NCBI GenBank assembly: GCA_963995525.1
Contig: OZ023211.1
Location: 53,626,914 to 53,690,913, forward strand
DNA: 64,000 nt
From: Escarpia spicata
Taxonomy: Eukaryota; Annelida; Polychaeta; Sabellida; Siboglinidae
Direction: 5' to 3'
Below are positions 33,889 to 42,623 of this stretch, piece by piece. The translations under genes were made by a program, and so were the position numbers. Position 1 is the stretch's first letter. Every line of letters begins with the position of its first letter. Under the pieces are notes generated by a model. The model did no database searches and had not been told where the DNA came from. It saw nothing but the letters and a program-made list of their open reading frames with translations.

Positions 33889-36800
33889 AGCATCGCCTTG
33901 TGCGGATTGACTCCGCTCTCCCTGGCCTTGAGAAGAGTGCGTTTCACTGACTGAATATTACGCTCGACAAAACCATTCGACTGCGGGAAGTGAGGAGAGC
34001 TCGTTACATGCTCAAATCCCCATTCCTCTGCAAACTTCCGGTAGTTGATACAGTCGTAGTGCGGCCCGTTGTCGCTCATGACCTTCTCCGGGGCGCCGTG
34101 TTCCGAGAGGATGTCCGCCGTGGCCGTCACTACTGCGTGGCTGGTACACGGTGTCGGCATCTTGCGTATAAACGGAAACTTTGAGTAGTAGTCGACGACG
34201 ATCAAGTACTCGGAGTTGTTGTAGTGAAACAGATCGGTCCCTAGAATCTGCCACGGTCGTGTCGGCAGTACGTGTGGTAGCAGTGTTTCTCTGGGGTTTG
34301 TCCGTTGATGTGTCTGGCACACGTCGCATCTCTTGATGACCTCCTCGATGTCCTTGTTTATACCATCCCAGAAGACACTGCTTTTGGCTCTCAGTTTGCA
34401 TTTCTCTACGCCCTGGTGTCCCGCGTGTAATCTCTGCATCACATCGGCCCTCATACTGTCGGGTATCAGTGCGCGATCACCTTTCAGGATTATCCCGTCC
34501 TCTACGGACAGCTCGTCGCGATAACACCAGTATGGCCGCAAGTTTCTCGGGATTTCGTCGCGTTTCTGTGGCCACCCTTTGACGATGGCGTTCAACAGAT
34601 CGCGGAGTATCGTGTCTTTTGATGTTTCGCTCCGTAGTTCGTGGATCTTCTTGTTCGAGAACTGTACCATGCTGACCATGACATCGAGGTCGATTTCGTC
34701 TCTGCTTTGAGGGTTTGGTAGTCTCGATAAACCGTCTGCCAGGAGCAACTCCTTTCCCGGTCTGTACTTGATTGTGACGTTGTAGTGTTGGATTCTCAAA
34801 AGCATTCTTTGCAGTCTAGGAGGAGCTGCTGTCAGGTTCTTTAGCTGGATCATTTCCAAGGGTTTTTGGTCGCTTTCGATCACAAAGTGCTTGCCGTAGA
34901 CGTATGTTCGGAATCTTTCGGCTCCAAACACAACAGCGAGTAGTTCTCTCTCTATGTTTGCGTATCTTCTCTCAGCGTCTGTCATACTCTTGGATGCATA
35001 CGCAATGGGTCGTCTTTCTTGACGCAGGACAGCTCCCAATCCTCTCCCTGACGCATCAACTTGTATGACTGTGTCCTTGTCACGGTAGAAGTAAGCCAGT
35101 GTTGTCTCCGTGCAGATTGCTGACTTGACCTTCTCGAAGTCTTCCTGATGTGCCTGTGACCATTGGAAGTCGACGTCCTTCTTGATCAGGTCTCTCAGGT
35201 TTGCCGTAGTCTGTGACAAGTTGGGTATGAACGGACCCATGTAGGTGACGATGCCTAGGAACTCTGGCAGTTCTGTTGCGTTGGTTGGAGTTGGAATCAT
35301 GTGAATATCCTCGACCTTCTTCGGGTCAGGATGGACACCTTTGTCGTCGTATACAGTACCAAAAAAGGTGATGTGTGGCGCCTTTATCGAACACTTCTTA
35401 CTATTGAACACCAGGCCGTGTTCTCGCGATACTCTCATCAAGTTATGTAGGTGGGCGTCGTGTTCCGCCTCGGTGCGTCCGAATACAGCGACGTCGTCCG
35501 CGATGCCTACTGTGCCTGGGCAGCTCTCGAGGATCATGTCCATTTTCTGTTGGAAGACATCTTGCGACATGATGAGCCCGAACGGCATCCGAATGAAGCA
35601 GTACCTCCCAAACGGACTGTTGAAAGTCGTCAACAGGCTGCTCTCCTCGTCAAGTGTTACGGACCAGTAACCATTTTTGGCATCGAGCTTCGAGAAGTGT
35701 TTCGCGCCCGTGAACTTGTGTGTGATCTCCTTCAATGTGGGTGTCTTGTGGTGACATCGCTTTATGGCTCTGTTGAGATCTTTGGGATCCAGACATATCC
35801 TCAGCGTACCGTCTTTCTTGCGAGAAAATGCCAGACTCGAGACCCAGTCGGTCGGTTCAGTGACTTTCCTGATGACATTCTCTTTCTCCATCTTGTTGAG
35901 CGCTGCCAGAAGTTCCTCCTTCATCTGAATAGGACACTTTCTTGGCGCGTGAATGACCGGTTGCGCATCGGGATCAGTGACGATGTGGTACTTTCCTGGG
36001 AAGTTGCCCAACGAGTCGAATCGGTCTGGGTACTTCTGCTTCAACGTTTGCGTCGAGTCGATTGCATCTGTGTCGCGTGTGCCGGTTTGTTCGACAGTTA
36101 ACTTCTCAATCGCGCAGTGTAGGGTTACCAGTCTGAGTTGGCGATAGTTTGGGAGCCCTAGGATCGCTGGACCGTCTGTCTCTGCCACGTAGAACTCAGC
36201 ATCTACCCAGACGCCTTGGTGGTACCGACATGGTAGCTTGATCGTCCCGTACTGTGGTATGCGCGTCCCGTTGTACGCAGATAGGATGGTGTTGTTTTTT
36301 AGCGTGAGCGCTCCGGGGGTCGGGTGTTGTCCCGTCATAGCTTCGGGAAACATCTTCATGACGATTCTTAGTGGAAGTATGTTTCCTTGTGCCCCGGTGT
36401 CTACTTTGACCTGTAGATCGGCTGTCTGGACGTTGCGTGCACTAGGTAGCTTGACGTCTAGTGTCGCAAATACTTCGTCACGTGTATCCTTGGTGCTGTT
36501 ATGTGTCGTCATCGATGCGAAACTGAGGTGTTCGAACTGGTCAGCTGCTTCATCGCGTGGCTCGCGCTCTAAGCCTACTGCATGGACTGGCGTGTCGCGC
36601 CTGCCGCGTCTGCCACGTCGTCCGCGGGATGGGCCGTCATAGTGACGTCGTGGACGCGTGTCACGTGACTTTGATCGGCCGTGACGTCCTCCTTGGCCCC
36701 CTGATGACGGTTTCCTGCATACTGACTCCCAGTGGTTTCTGCTGCCGCACTTCCTGCACGTAGAACCGAAGGCGGGGCATTGGTCCCCTTTTTGATGAGA

Positions 36801-36905
36801 CCGTCCACAGTATCCACAGCCGTCGCTGCATCTAGCAGAATTACTATTAGCTCTGTTCACATAGTGCACGGCGGTGTTATCTTGCACTCCCTGCAACTGA
36901 GTCAT
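33624..36905 (-). CDS. pol: Element A pol polyprotein
   Basis: 1093 codons. Two zinc knuckles come first (about residues 26-63: CGYCGRSHQKGDQC and CRKCGSRNHWESVC), then an Arg/Gly-rich stretch and an aspartic protease (VDTGAQGN near 168). Reverse transcriptase follows (KLDAKNGYW near 405, catalytic GIADDVAVFG near 468, so ADD replaces the more usual YxDD), then RNase H (QVDASGRGLGAVL near 630). Integrase has a His-Cys zinc motif (HAGHQG to CDVC near 845-885) and its acidic triad in TDLFHYNN, SDNGPHYD and NGFVERN. The start ATG overlaps the gag stop as ATGA. The last residues after the CA run near 33755 are out of frame. It would copy and integrate the element. Confidence 0.93.
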   Translation of the reverse strand: MTQLQGVQDNTAVHYVNRANSNSARCSDGCGYCGRSHQKGDQCPAFGSTCRKCGSRNHWESVCRKPSSGGQGGRHGRSKSRDTRPRRHYDGPSRGRRGRRGRRDTPVHAVGLEREPRDEAADQFEHLSFASMTTHNSTKDTRDEVFATLDVKLPSARNVQTADLQVKVDTGAQGNILPLRIVMKMFPEAMTGQHPTPGALTLKNNTILSAYNGTRIPQYGTIKLPCRYHQGVWVDAEFYVAETDGPAILGLPNYRQLRLVTLHCAIEKLTVEQTGTRDTDAIDSTQTLKQKYPDRFDSLGNFPGKYHIVTDPDAQPVIHAPRKCPIQMKEELLAALNKMEKENVIRKVTEPTDWVSSLAFSRKKDGTLRICLDPKDLNRAIKRCHHKTPTLKEITHKFTGAKHFSKLDAKNGYWSVTLDEESSLLTTFNSPFGRYCFIRMPFGLIMSQDVFQQKMDMILESCPGTVGIADDVAVFGRTEAEHDAHLHNLMRVSREHGLVFNSKKCSIKAPHITFFGTVYDDKGVHPDPKKVEDIHMIPTPTNATELPEFLGIVTYMGPFIPNLSQTTANLRDLIKKDVDFQWSQAHQEDFEKVKSAICTETTLAYFYRDKDTVIQVDASGRGLGAVLRQERRPIAYASKSMTDAERRYANIERELLAVVFGAERFRTYVYGKHFVIESDQKPLEMIQLKNLTAAPPRLQRMLLRIQHYNVTIKYRPGKELLLADGLSRLPNPQSRDEIDLDVMVSMVQFSNKKIHELRSETSKDTILRDLLNAIVKGWPQKRDEIPRNLRPYWCYRDELSVEDGIILKGDRALIPDSMRADVMQRLHAGHQGVEKCKLRAKSSVFWDGINKDIEEVIKRCDVCQTHQRTNPRETLLPHVLPTRPWQILGTDLFHYNNSEYLIVVDYYSKFPFIRKMPTPCTSHAVVTATADILSEHGAPEKVMSDNGPHYDCINYRKFAEEWGFEHVTSSPHFPQSNGFVERNIQSVKRTLLKARESGVNPHKAMLCLRTTPIDHHLPSPGELLYTRKMKGDLPIQLRNVLTHRNEIYTHDYRSVRTRRNRITIRVHMTCLHSRQGSKCACKITCQAGGSQPL

Positions 36906-37441
36906 GTGATTAATCGAAGCCTCAGTTGTTCGGCCTTTTCCAGTGTTAGCGTTTCGTCATGGGCTAATAGTTGTTTCTGTACTTCAGGTATCTTAGTTCC
37001 AATAATCAACTGTTCAATCAACCGTTCGTCGGCCTCTGCCGGGCTGAATCTGCACTTCTGAGCCTGTAGCGTACATTGCGTGACGTAATCATCAATGGAC
37101 TCTCCGGCCGCCTGGTTGTACTTCTGCAGGTAGAACCTCTGTAGGCGAAAGTTGACTTTTGGTTCAATATGATCCTGGAATTTCCCCCACACTACGTCTG
37201 GGTCGTTTTTCTCAGTGTCTGTTAGTGCCCAGGAATTGTACATTTTAATGCCATCATCTCCCGCGTATAGTAGTATGTGGTTCACCATAATTTCTTTCTT
37301 GGTGTCCTTTACGGTGAAGTAGATTTGGCATTTCTGCTTAAACAGCCTAAATGTTCCTGGCACGTCTGCACTAGTCCAGTCCATTCTTGGGTGATCAGAC
37401 ATAACGTTGTGTAGTGTGTTGGCTAGTATGACGACATTCAA
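36902..37441 (-). CDS. gag: Element A gag (capsid) protein
   Basis: 179 codons from ATG at 37441 to TGA at 36902. It contains the retrotransposon gag pattern: FRLFKQKCQIYF, VNHILLYAGDDGIKMYNSW, WGKFQDHIEPKVNF, then ESIDDYVTQC and DERLIEQLIIGTK. It has no zinc knuckle of its own; that lies at the start of pol. It is expected to assemble the cytoplasmic particle that packages element RNA. Confidence 0.9.
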   Translation of the reverse strand: MNVVILANTLHNVMSDHPRMDWTSADVPGTFRLFKQKCQIYFTVKDTKKEIMVNHILLYAGDDGIKMYNSWALTDTEKNDPDVVWGKFQDHIEPKVNFRLQRFYLQKYNQAAGESIDDYVTQCTLQAQKCRFSPAEADERLIEQLIIGTKIPEVQKQLLAHDETLTLEKAEQLRLRLIT

Positions 37442-37966
37442 TCTTTTTATTGACAGTCACTCGATTCAGACACGCAACGACTTGCGGCTAGCACGAGGTA
37501 CAGTGCTACACCCTAGCGGATGAGTTCATACAAGCGTGCCGCGATGACACTCGCAGTACACATGCCGCCGTCTGGCGAATTAGATGACACTAGAGTTGGG
37601 TCACTCGAGCTGATAGAATCGCCGACGTCTTGTTCCGTCGTCGCTGCCGCGCTGCGTACGTCGTCGTACGGTCGTAGGTTCGTGCCTCGCGTAGGTTTTC
37701 AACGGCTAAGGGGCGTTGTTGAATCGATTCGTCGATGTCTTCACGGATTTTCTAGTAGATGCGCCGCTTCACTTGAATGGCTTCGTATGTATTCACACGC
37801 GCTTGTCAACGTAAACGTTTGTGGGCCCTGTGACGTACGCGAAAGTAGTTCGGCTTCTCTATTGTTGCCACGTTGGTGGTGCGATAAACACATCAATGTA
37901 CTGCCAATTCGTTAGGCAGTGGGCCAGCAATGTCCTTACGTTGTGTGGTTTCTTCGTTGATTCGTT

Positions 37967-37983
37967 TCGAACCGCTGCCACCA
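37967..37983 (-). promoter_or_regulatory. Element A primer-binding site (tRNA-Leu type)
   Basis: Directly inside the 5' LTR, the minus strand reads TGGTGGCAGCGGTTCGA. Its complement ends ACCGCTGCCACCA, the 3' end expected of a leucine tRNA with CCA. The tRNA assignment rests on remembered tRNA sequence. Confidence 0.75.
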
Positions 37984-38135
37984 TGAAACAATTGCACGTA
38001 ATGACAAAACAACAAGACTCGTGATCGACTGATCGTAAACGTAACTCGTGTATTCCGTGTCTCTCTCGCAAGAAAGAATCAGCCCAACAATATTATAAAG
38101 TTCGATAATATGACACTATAGTCCAGGATGTTACA
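37984..38135 (-). repeat. Element A LTR (5' LTR)
   Basis: 152 bp, 151 identical to 33028-33179. It would carry the promoter; a TTTATAATAT stretch is a possible TATA box. Confidence 0.95.
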
Positions 38136-38140
38136 GTTCT
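38136..38140. repeat. Element A target-site duplication, right
   Basis: GTTCT, matching 33023-33027. Confidence 0.92.
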
Positions 38141-38256
38141 CAGCCGAGCCGTCTGTAGTCTTCGTGGGAGTAGTTGAATCCACAACAGCTGGAGCGGGCT
38201 GGACTGTAGTCGGACTGACAAACGATACTCTCCTGACGATCGGGTAAGTCGAGTTG
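38141..38256 (-). pseudogene. Gypsy element C pol segment between insertions A and B
   Basis: Minus-strand codons TYPIVRRVSFVSPTTVQP and a Pro/Thr-rich run to DGSAEN. They continue the frame from 42624-42708 on one side and lead into 32961-33027 on the other. Bases 38252-38256 (AGTTG) are also the left target copy of element B. Confidence 0.8.
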
Positions 38257-38410
38257 TGTCATAATGCCGTCCCATTATAATTCCGACGCACTAATTACAG
38301 GGACAATCATTCGACGACACACTCCTCGTAGCTTCCGGTTATTCAGCCCGTTGGCCTATATACTTTCGTGTTAAATAAAGCCTACGTTTACCCATACGTG
38401 TTACATTACA
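38257..38410 (+). repeat. Element B 5' LTR
   Basis: Begins TGTCATAATGCCG and ends TTACATTACA. Contains CTATATAC (TATA-like, about 38356) and AATAAA (about 38374), the promoter and poly(A) signals expected in an LTR. Confidence 0.95.
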
Positions 38411-38425
38411 TGGTGTCTGAATTAG
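38411..38425 (+). promoter_or_regulatory. Element B primer-binding site (tRNA-Leu like, imperfect)
   Basis: TGGTGTCTGAATTAG directly follows the LTR. It resembles the TGGTGTCAGGAG expected for a leucine tRNA primer but has mismatches. The assignment is tentative. Confidence 0.55.
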
Positions 38426-38589
38426 TTTGCGGGTGAGTTAAGCGCAATATGCATTAACTTACTCAGCGAAAAAAGTTATAACGTACGACAACATCGACGA
38501 AAAGCGACATTGTCGTCGCGAAATCGAACACACGACAAGTCATTCGCTACGCCAAGACAGTGCTATGCCTACAGCTACGTTGAGCCAAC

Positions 38590-39180
38590 ATGGCAAAATT
38601 CGACCCGCCAGTGAAGTTTTCGTTCAAGCCGAGTGAATGGTTGGAGTGGGTCGAGGAATTCGGGCGATTTAGAATGGCGACTAAGCTACATAAAGAAGAC
38701 GGCGAAGTCCAACGCGACTCGTTACTGTATGCTATGGGTGGTCGTGAGGCGAATCGCATCTTTCGTACCTTGACGTTCGTGTCGCCTGAAACAGATACAG
38801 ATTACGCCACGTTGGTGTCAAAGTTAACGGAGTATTTAATCCCGAAGAGAAATATCATCCACGAACGCTGCATATTCCAAGACAGAGTGCAGCATTCATC
38901 TGAGTCTATTGAAGAATTCGTACGAGATCTGCAAACATTGGCGTTGCACTGTGACTATGCGGACACGAATGAGATGGTCAGAGACCGTTTCGTGATGGGC
39001 ATCAATGACTCGTCAGTGAAACAAAAATTGCAGTTGTGTATAGATCTCAGTCTCGACAAGGCTGTGACTATTGCTCGCCAAAATGAGCAAGTAAAATCGC
39101 AAATGCGTGAACAAGTACACACCATTCTAGTGAACGAACATGTAGCCGAAGCAAAGATGAGTGCTCGGCACACTAAATAA
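38590..39180 (+). CDS. gag: Element B gag (capsid) protein
   Basis: 196 codons from ATG 38590 to TAA 39178. Retrotransposon gag signatures are WLEWVEEFGRFRMATKL, LLYAMGGREANRIFRT, RNIIHERCIFQDRVQ and SIEEFVRDLQTLALHCDY. The same frame stays open after the TAA into the zinc-knuckle segment, so the stop divides what was probably one gag reading frame. Confidence 0.88.
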   Translation: MAKFDPPVKFSFKPSEWLEWVEEFGRFRMATKLHKEDGEVQRDSLLYAMGGREANRIFRTLTFVSPETDTDYATLVSKLTEYLIPKRNIIHERCIFQDRVQHSSESIEEFVRDLQTLALHCDYADTNEMVRDRFVMGINDSSVKQKLQLCIDLSLDKAVTIARQNEQVKSQMREQVHTILVNEHVAEAKMSARHTK

Positions 39181-39207
39181 CGTCCATACTCGTCGCGTAC
39201 AAAAAAC

Positions 39208-39510
39208 ATGCGTCAAACGTGCGACCGCTGTGGTTACGCGCGACACGGTCGCGAGGGAAAGTGTCCGGCTTCGGGGAAAAAATGCAAGATCTGCAATGTC
39301 AGGGGTCACTTTGCCTCTGTCTGTCGTTCGAAGCGAAGTACGACCTTTGAACCACGTTCATCGCACGAAGTGAAAAGCGACATTGCAGAATCGTTTCTCG
39401 GCGTCGTCGACTGTACGACACGCAACGAGGCCTGGTTCGTTAACCTGACAGTCAAGCGAACCAGAATGCGGTTCAAGATCGACACATGTGCCGACGTCTC
39501 AGTGATATAA
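39208..39510 (+). CDS. Element B nucleocapsid and protease start
   Basis: In frame with gag, separated by the TAA at 39178. It has two zinc knuckles (CDRCGYARHGREGKC and CKICNVRGHFASVC), then the start of the aspartic protease, which reads IDTCADVSVI. The usual D-T-G-A active site is D-T-C-A here, a change expected to abolish activity. A TAA follows inside an A-rich run. Confidence 0.85.
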   Translation: MRQTCDRCGYARHGREGKCPASGKKCKICNVRGHFASVCRSKRSTTFEPRSSHEVKSDIAESFLGVVDCTTRNEAWFVNLTVKRTRMRFKIDTCADVSVI

Positions 39511-42173
39511 AAAAAACGTGGCTGGTAATGAAAGAGAAACCAGCACTGGAACCAACCACCACCTGCCTCAGCAGTGTGGATGGGCAGTTAAAGGCCTGCG
39601 GACAATTTAGCGCCACCGCTAGGCACAAACACGCCGTCTATCGGTTCGATATAATCGTGGTTGAAGGTGACAGCGCCTCAAACCTATTGGCTCGCGACGT
39701 GGTTGTCGACATGGGTCTAGTCAGTCGGCTCGATGAAGTCGGCTCATCAAACTCCGAATCGATTGGGCTTCTGAACACCGAACCTGTGACAATACAGCTG
39801 AAACCTGGGGTCGAGCCACATTGTCTACCAACAGCGAGGCGTGTCCCTTTCCCGTTGATGAAAGCGGTGAAGGCAGAACTTGACCGCATGGTCGCGTCAG
39901 GCGTTACCAAAGTGGTCACGGAACCTACAGACTGGTGCTCCGCGATGGTTCCCGTCGTCAAAAAGACTGGAGCGGTGCGCATCTGCGTGGACCTGAAGCA
40001 ATTGAACGTCGCAGTTCGTCGTGAACACCTGATGCTTCCCTCGCTAGATGACATATCACCGCGACTCGCAGACTCGAAGGTCTTCTCATCGCTAGACGCA
40101 GCCAGCGGACTTTGGCAAATTCCGCTTGACGAGACCAGTCAGCTATTAACCACGTTCATAACGCCATTCGGGCGGCACGCATTCCGCCGACTTCCGTTTA
40201 GAATCTCGTCAGCGTCTGAGATTTTCCAGCGGAAAATTTCATCAATCCTTGAGGGACTGGATGGAGTTGAAGTCCTCATGGATGACATCCTCGTTTACGG
40301 TCGCAACGTCGTGGAACACGACACTCGTCTGGACGCCGCCATGAGGCGAATCGATGCGTCTGGCTTGAAACTCAACTGTCAAAAGTGCATATTCAGAAAG
40401 ACTGAACTGAAATACTTTGGCCACATCATCAGTCAAGATGGCGTGAGGCCCGACACAGAGAGGGTCACAGCATTGCTGGAACTTTCACGACCCAACAACG
40501 TCAAAGAATTGAGAACAGTACTGGGGATGTTCCAATATCTGTCCAAGTTTGCCTACGACTTGTCGTCGGTGATGAAGCCGATGACAGACCTCTTGAAGTC
40601 TGATGTCGTCTGGTCATGGGATCACGCACAACAAACTGCATTCGACAAGACAAAGCAACTGCTCGTCAACTCTCCGACGTTGGCATACTATGACGTTACC
40701 AAACCAACTGTAGTAAGCGCGGACGCAGGCAGCTTCGGTATCGGAGCAGTTCTGTTGCAGTTGACCGATGGCGAATTGAAGCCAGTGGCCTTCGCATCGC
40801 GTACGCTAACGACCGCAGAACAACGCTACGCGCAAATCGAAAAGGAGTGTCTCGCAGGAGTGTGGGCATGTGAAAAATTCTCAAGGTACCTGGTCGGTCT
40901 AACAGAATTCAAATTACTGACAGACTATCGGCCACTGGTACCACTCATGAACACAAAGCGCATCGACGAAACAACAATCAGTTGTCAACGACTGCTAATG
41001 AGAGCGATGCGGTATAATCCAATAGTCGAATACGTCCCGGGCATGCAACTGGTCATCGCAGACGCACTGTCGAGAAAACCAGTGGAGGCATACAAGCCTC
41101 AATGCGACGACATCGAACTCTCAGACGAGATAGCAGCCTACGTCGGCGCCATCGAACAGAGTTGGCCCGCGACCAAGGATCGTCTCACTGATATACGAAT
41201 CGAGACGTCACGCGATCCGACAATGAAATCACTTTTCGATTTCATCAAGAATGGGTGGCCGCGTCACGAACGATCGGTCCCACAAACGGTAAGAGAGTAC
41301 TATCGTGAGAGAGCAGCACTATCAGCCGTCGACGGAGTAGTCGTGTATAAACTGCAGATCGTACCTGCAACAATGCGCAACGACATACTTCACAGGCTAC
41401 ACGAGTCCCACCAGGGTGTTTCGAAGTGCCGAGAACGAGCAGCAGGCGCCGTCTGGTGGCCGGGAATCAGCCGAGACATCACAGCGTTCGTCGAGCATTG
41501 CCAAACATGCCGACGGAACAGGCCGTCACAGCGCGAGCAACCTCTGCGCCCTGTCGAAATCCCAAAACGTCCGTGGGAGAAGATCGCAATGGACATATTC
41601 ACGTTCGAGCGCAAGGACTACTTGGTGGTCATTGACTACTATTCACGCTGGATAGAAATTAAGAAGCTGACCAGCCTAACGTCTGACAGTGTGATTACTC
41701 GTCTCAAGGCTATCTTCACCACACACGGCATTCCGGACATCGTCGTGTCGGACAACGGCCGACAATTCATTTCGAATGAATTCTGTTGGTTTGCCAAATC
41801 GTGGGGGTTCATACAACAGACAACGAACCCATATTTCGCACAGGAGAACGGCATGGCTGAGCGAGCTGTGCAGACAGCGAAACGTCTGCTCCTCCTTGAC
41901 GACCCGGAGATCGGCCTACTGAACTATCGGGCGTCGCCTCATAGCGCGATTGGTGTGTCGCCTGCAGAGGCCTTGATGGGTCGCCAACTCGCCACGAGAT
42001 TGCCAGTCATCAATCAACAACTGCAACCATGTCATGGCCGCGACGCAGACATTCGCGAGTCTGATCGCAAGGCAAAGGCGATCTACAAACATAATTACGA
42101 CCAACGCCAGGGCGTGCGCAGTCTGCCTCCTTTGCAAATTGGTGACCGAGTTTTGCTAAAACTCGACGAGTAG
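39486..42173 (+). CDS. pol: Element B pol: rest of protease, RT, RNase H, integrase
   Basis: 895 codons; true pol begins after the frame break near 39510, so the first dozen residues are probably spurious. Reverse transcriptase has SSLDAASGLWQIPLD and catalytic VLMDDILVYG. RNase H has VVSADAGSFGIGAVLL and the IADALSR end. Integrase has HRLHESHQGVSKC to CQTC, with the acidic triad in MDIFTFERK, VSDNGRQF and NGMAER. A TAG at 42171 stops the frame before the normal tail. It would have copied and inserted the element DNA. Confidence 0.92.
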   Translation: MCRRLSDIKKTWLVMKEKPALEPTTTCLSSVDGQLKACGQFSATARHKHAVYRFDIIVVEGDSASNLLARDVVVDMGLVSRLDEVGSSNSESIGLLNTEPVTIQLKPGVEPHCLPTARRVPFPLMKAVKAELDRMVASGVTKVVTEPTDWCSAMVPVVKKTGAVRICVDLKQLNVAVRREHLMLPSLDDISPRLADSKVFSSLDAASGLWQIPLDETSQLLTTFITPFGRHAFRRLPFRISSASEIFQRKISSILEGLDGVEVLMDDILVYGRNVVEHDTRLDAAMRRIDASGLKLNCQKCIFRKTELKYFGHIISQDGVRPDTERVTALLELSRPNNVKELRTVLGMFQYLSKFAYDLSSVMKPMTDLLKSDVVWSWDHAQQTAFDKTKQLLVNSPTLAYYDVTKPTVVSADAGSFGIGAVLLQLTDGELKPVAFASRTLTTAEQRYAQIEKECLAGVWACEKFSRYLVGLTEFKLLTDYRPLVPLMNTKRIDETTISCQRLLMRAMRYNPIVEYVPGMQLVIADALSRKPVEAYKPQCDDIELSDEIAAYVGAIEQSWPATKDRLTDIRIETSRDPTMKSLFDFIKNGWPRHERSVPQTVREYYRERAALSAVDGVVVYKLQIVPATMRNDILHRLHESHQGVSKCRERAAGAVWWPGISRDITAFVEHCQTCRRNRPSQREQPLRPVEIPKRPWEKIAMDIFTFERKDYLVVIDYYSRWIEIKKLTSLTSDSVITRLKAIFTTHGIPDIVVSDNGRQFISNEFCWFAKSWGFIQQTTNPYFAQENGMAERAVQTAKRLLLLDDPEIGLLNYRASPHSAIGVSPAEALMGRQLATRLPVINQQLQPCHGRDADIRESDRKAKAIYKHNYDQRQGVRSLPPLQIGDRVLLKLDE

Positions 42174-42440
42174 TCGTGGTCTCAGCCAAGCACCGTCATT
42201 CGAAGTGACCCGATGAACCGGTCATACATCGTCAGGACGGAGGATGGCATCGACTATCGGCGAAATCGACGACATCTTCAGGGTGTGTCATACGTCGCCC
42301 TACCTGATGACGAGGCGCCAGAGTCGACCGACGACATCCCCGCTGCGCCCGACGCATCGCCCGCGGTGAACGCCCCAGCTACGTCGCAGACGCACACCAG
42401 ATGTGGACGAACGGTCATCCCGCCAATGCGATTTAGATAG
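42174..42440 (+). pseudogene. Element B pol C-terminal tail after a nonsense codon
   Basis: In the same phase as pol beyond the TAG at 42171-42173. It reads RSDPMNRSYIVRTEDGID, then RRNRRHLQ, and ends RCGRTVIPPMRFR, matching the R.G....P.R ending of Gypsy pol proteins. Confidence 0.8.
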
Positions 42441-42461
42441 TGTGTTCTTTTTATGCTTACG

Positions 42462-42469
42462 AAGGGAGA
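42462..42469 (+). promoter_or_regulatory. Element B polypurine tract
   Basis: AAGGGAGA directly precedes the 3' LTR at 42470. Confidence 0.85.
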
Positions 42470-42623
42470 TGTCATAATGCCGTCCCATTATAATTCCGAC
42501 GCACTAATTACAGGGACAATCATTCAACGACACACTCCTCGTAGCTCCCGGTTATTCAGCCCGTTGGCGTATATACTTTCGTGTTCAATAAAGCCTACGT
42601 TTACCCATACGTGTTACATTACA
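42470..42623 (+). repeat. Element B 3' LTR
   Basis: 154 bp; four differences from the 5' LTR (about 2.6 percent). AGTTG follows at 42624-42628. Confidence 0.95.

Larger units (their letters stand above)
33028..38135 (-). mobile_element. Ty3/Gypsy retrotransposon A, structurally complete
   Basis: 5108 bp bounded by two 152-bp LTRs (33028-33179 and 37984-38135) that differ at one base, with a GTTCT target-site duplication on both sides. On the minus strand the order is LTR, a primer-binding site, a leader of about 525 bases, gag, pol (nucleocapsid, protease, reverse transcriptase, RNase H, integrase), polypurine tract and LTR. The near-identical LTRs imply a recent insertion. It lies inside the pol tail of Gypsy element C. 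The only visible lesions are a frameshift and a stop in the last quarter of integrase. Confidence 0.96.
38257..42623 (+). mobile_element. Ty3/Gypsy retrotransposon B, structurally complete
   Basis: 4367 bp between two 154-bp LTRs (38257-38410 and 42470-42623) that differ at four bases. AGTTG duplications lie at 38252-38256 and 42624-42628. Order: LTR, primer-binding site, gag, nucleocapsid-protease, pol, tail, polypurine tract, LTR. The coding region carries in-frame stops at 39178 and 42171 and a frame break at an A-run at about 39510, so it looks inactive. Its insertion target is the pol tail of element C. Confidence 0.96.

Noticed and set aside
35451..36101. 216-codon + frame opposite element A pol
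   Set aside because: It is a shadow of the antisense pol coding sequence, with no family signature of its own.
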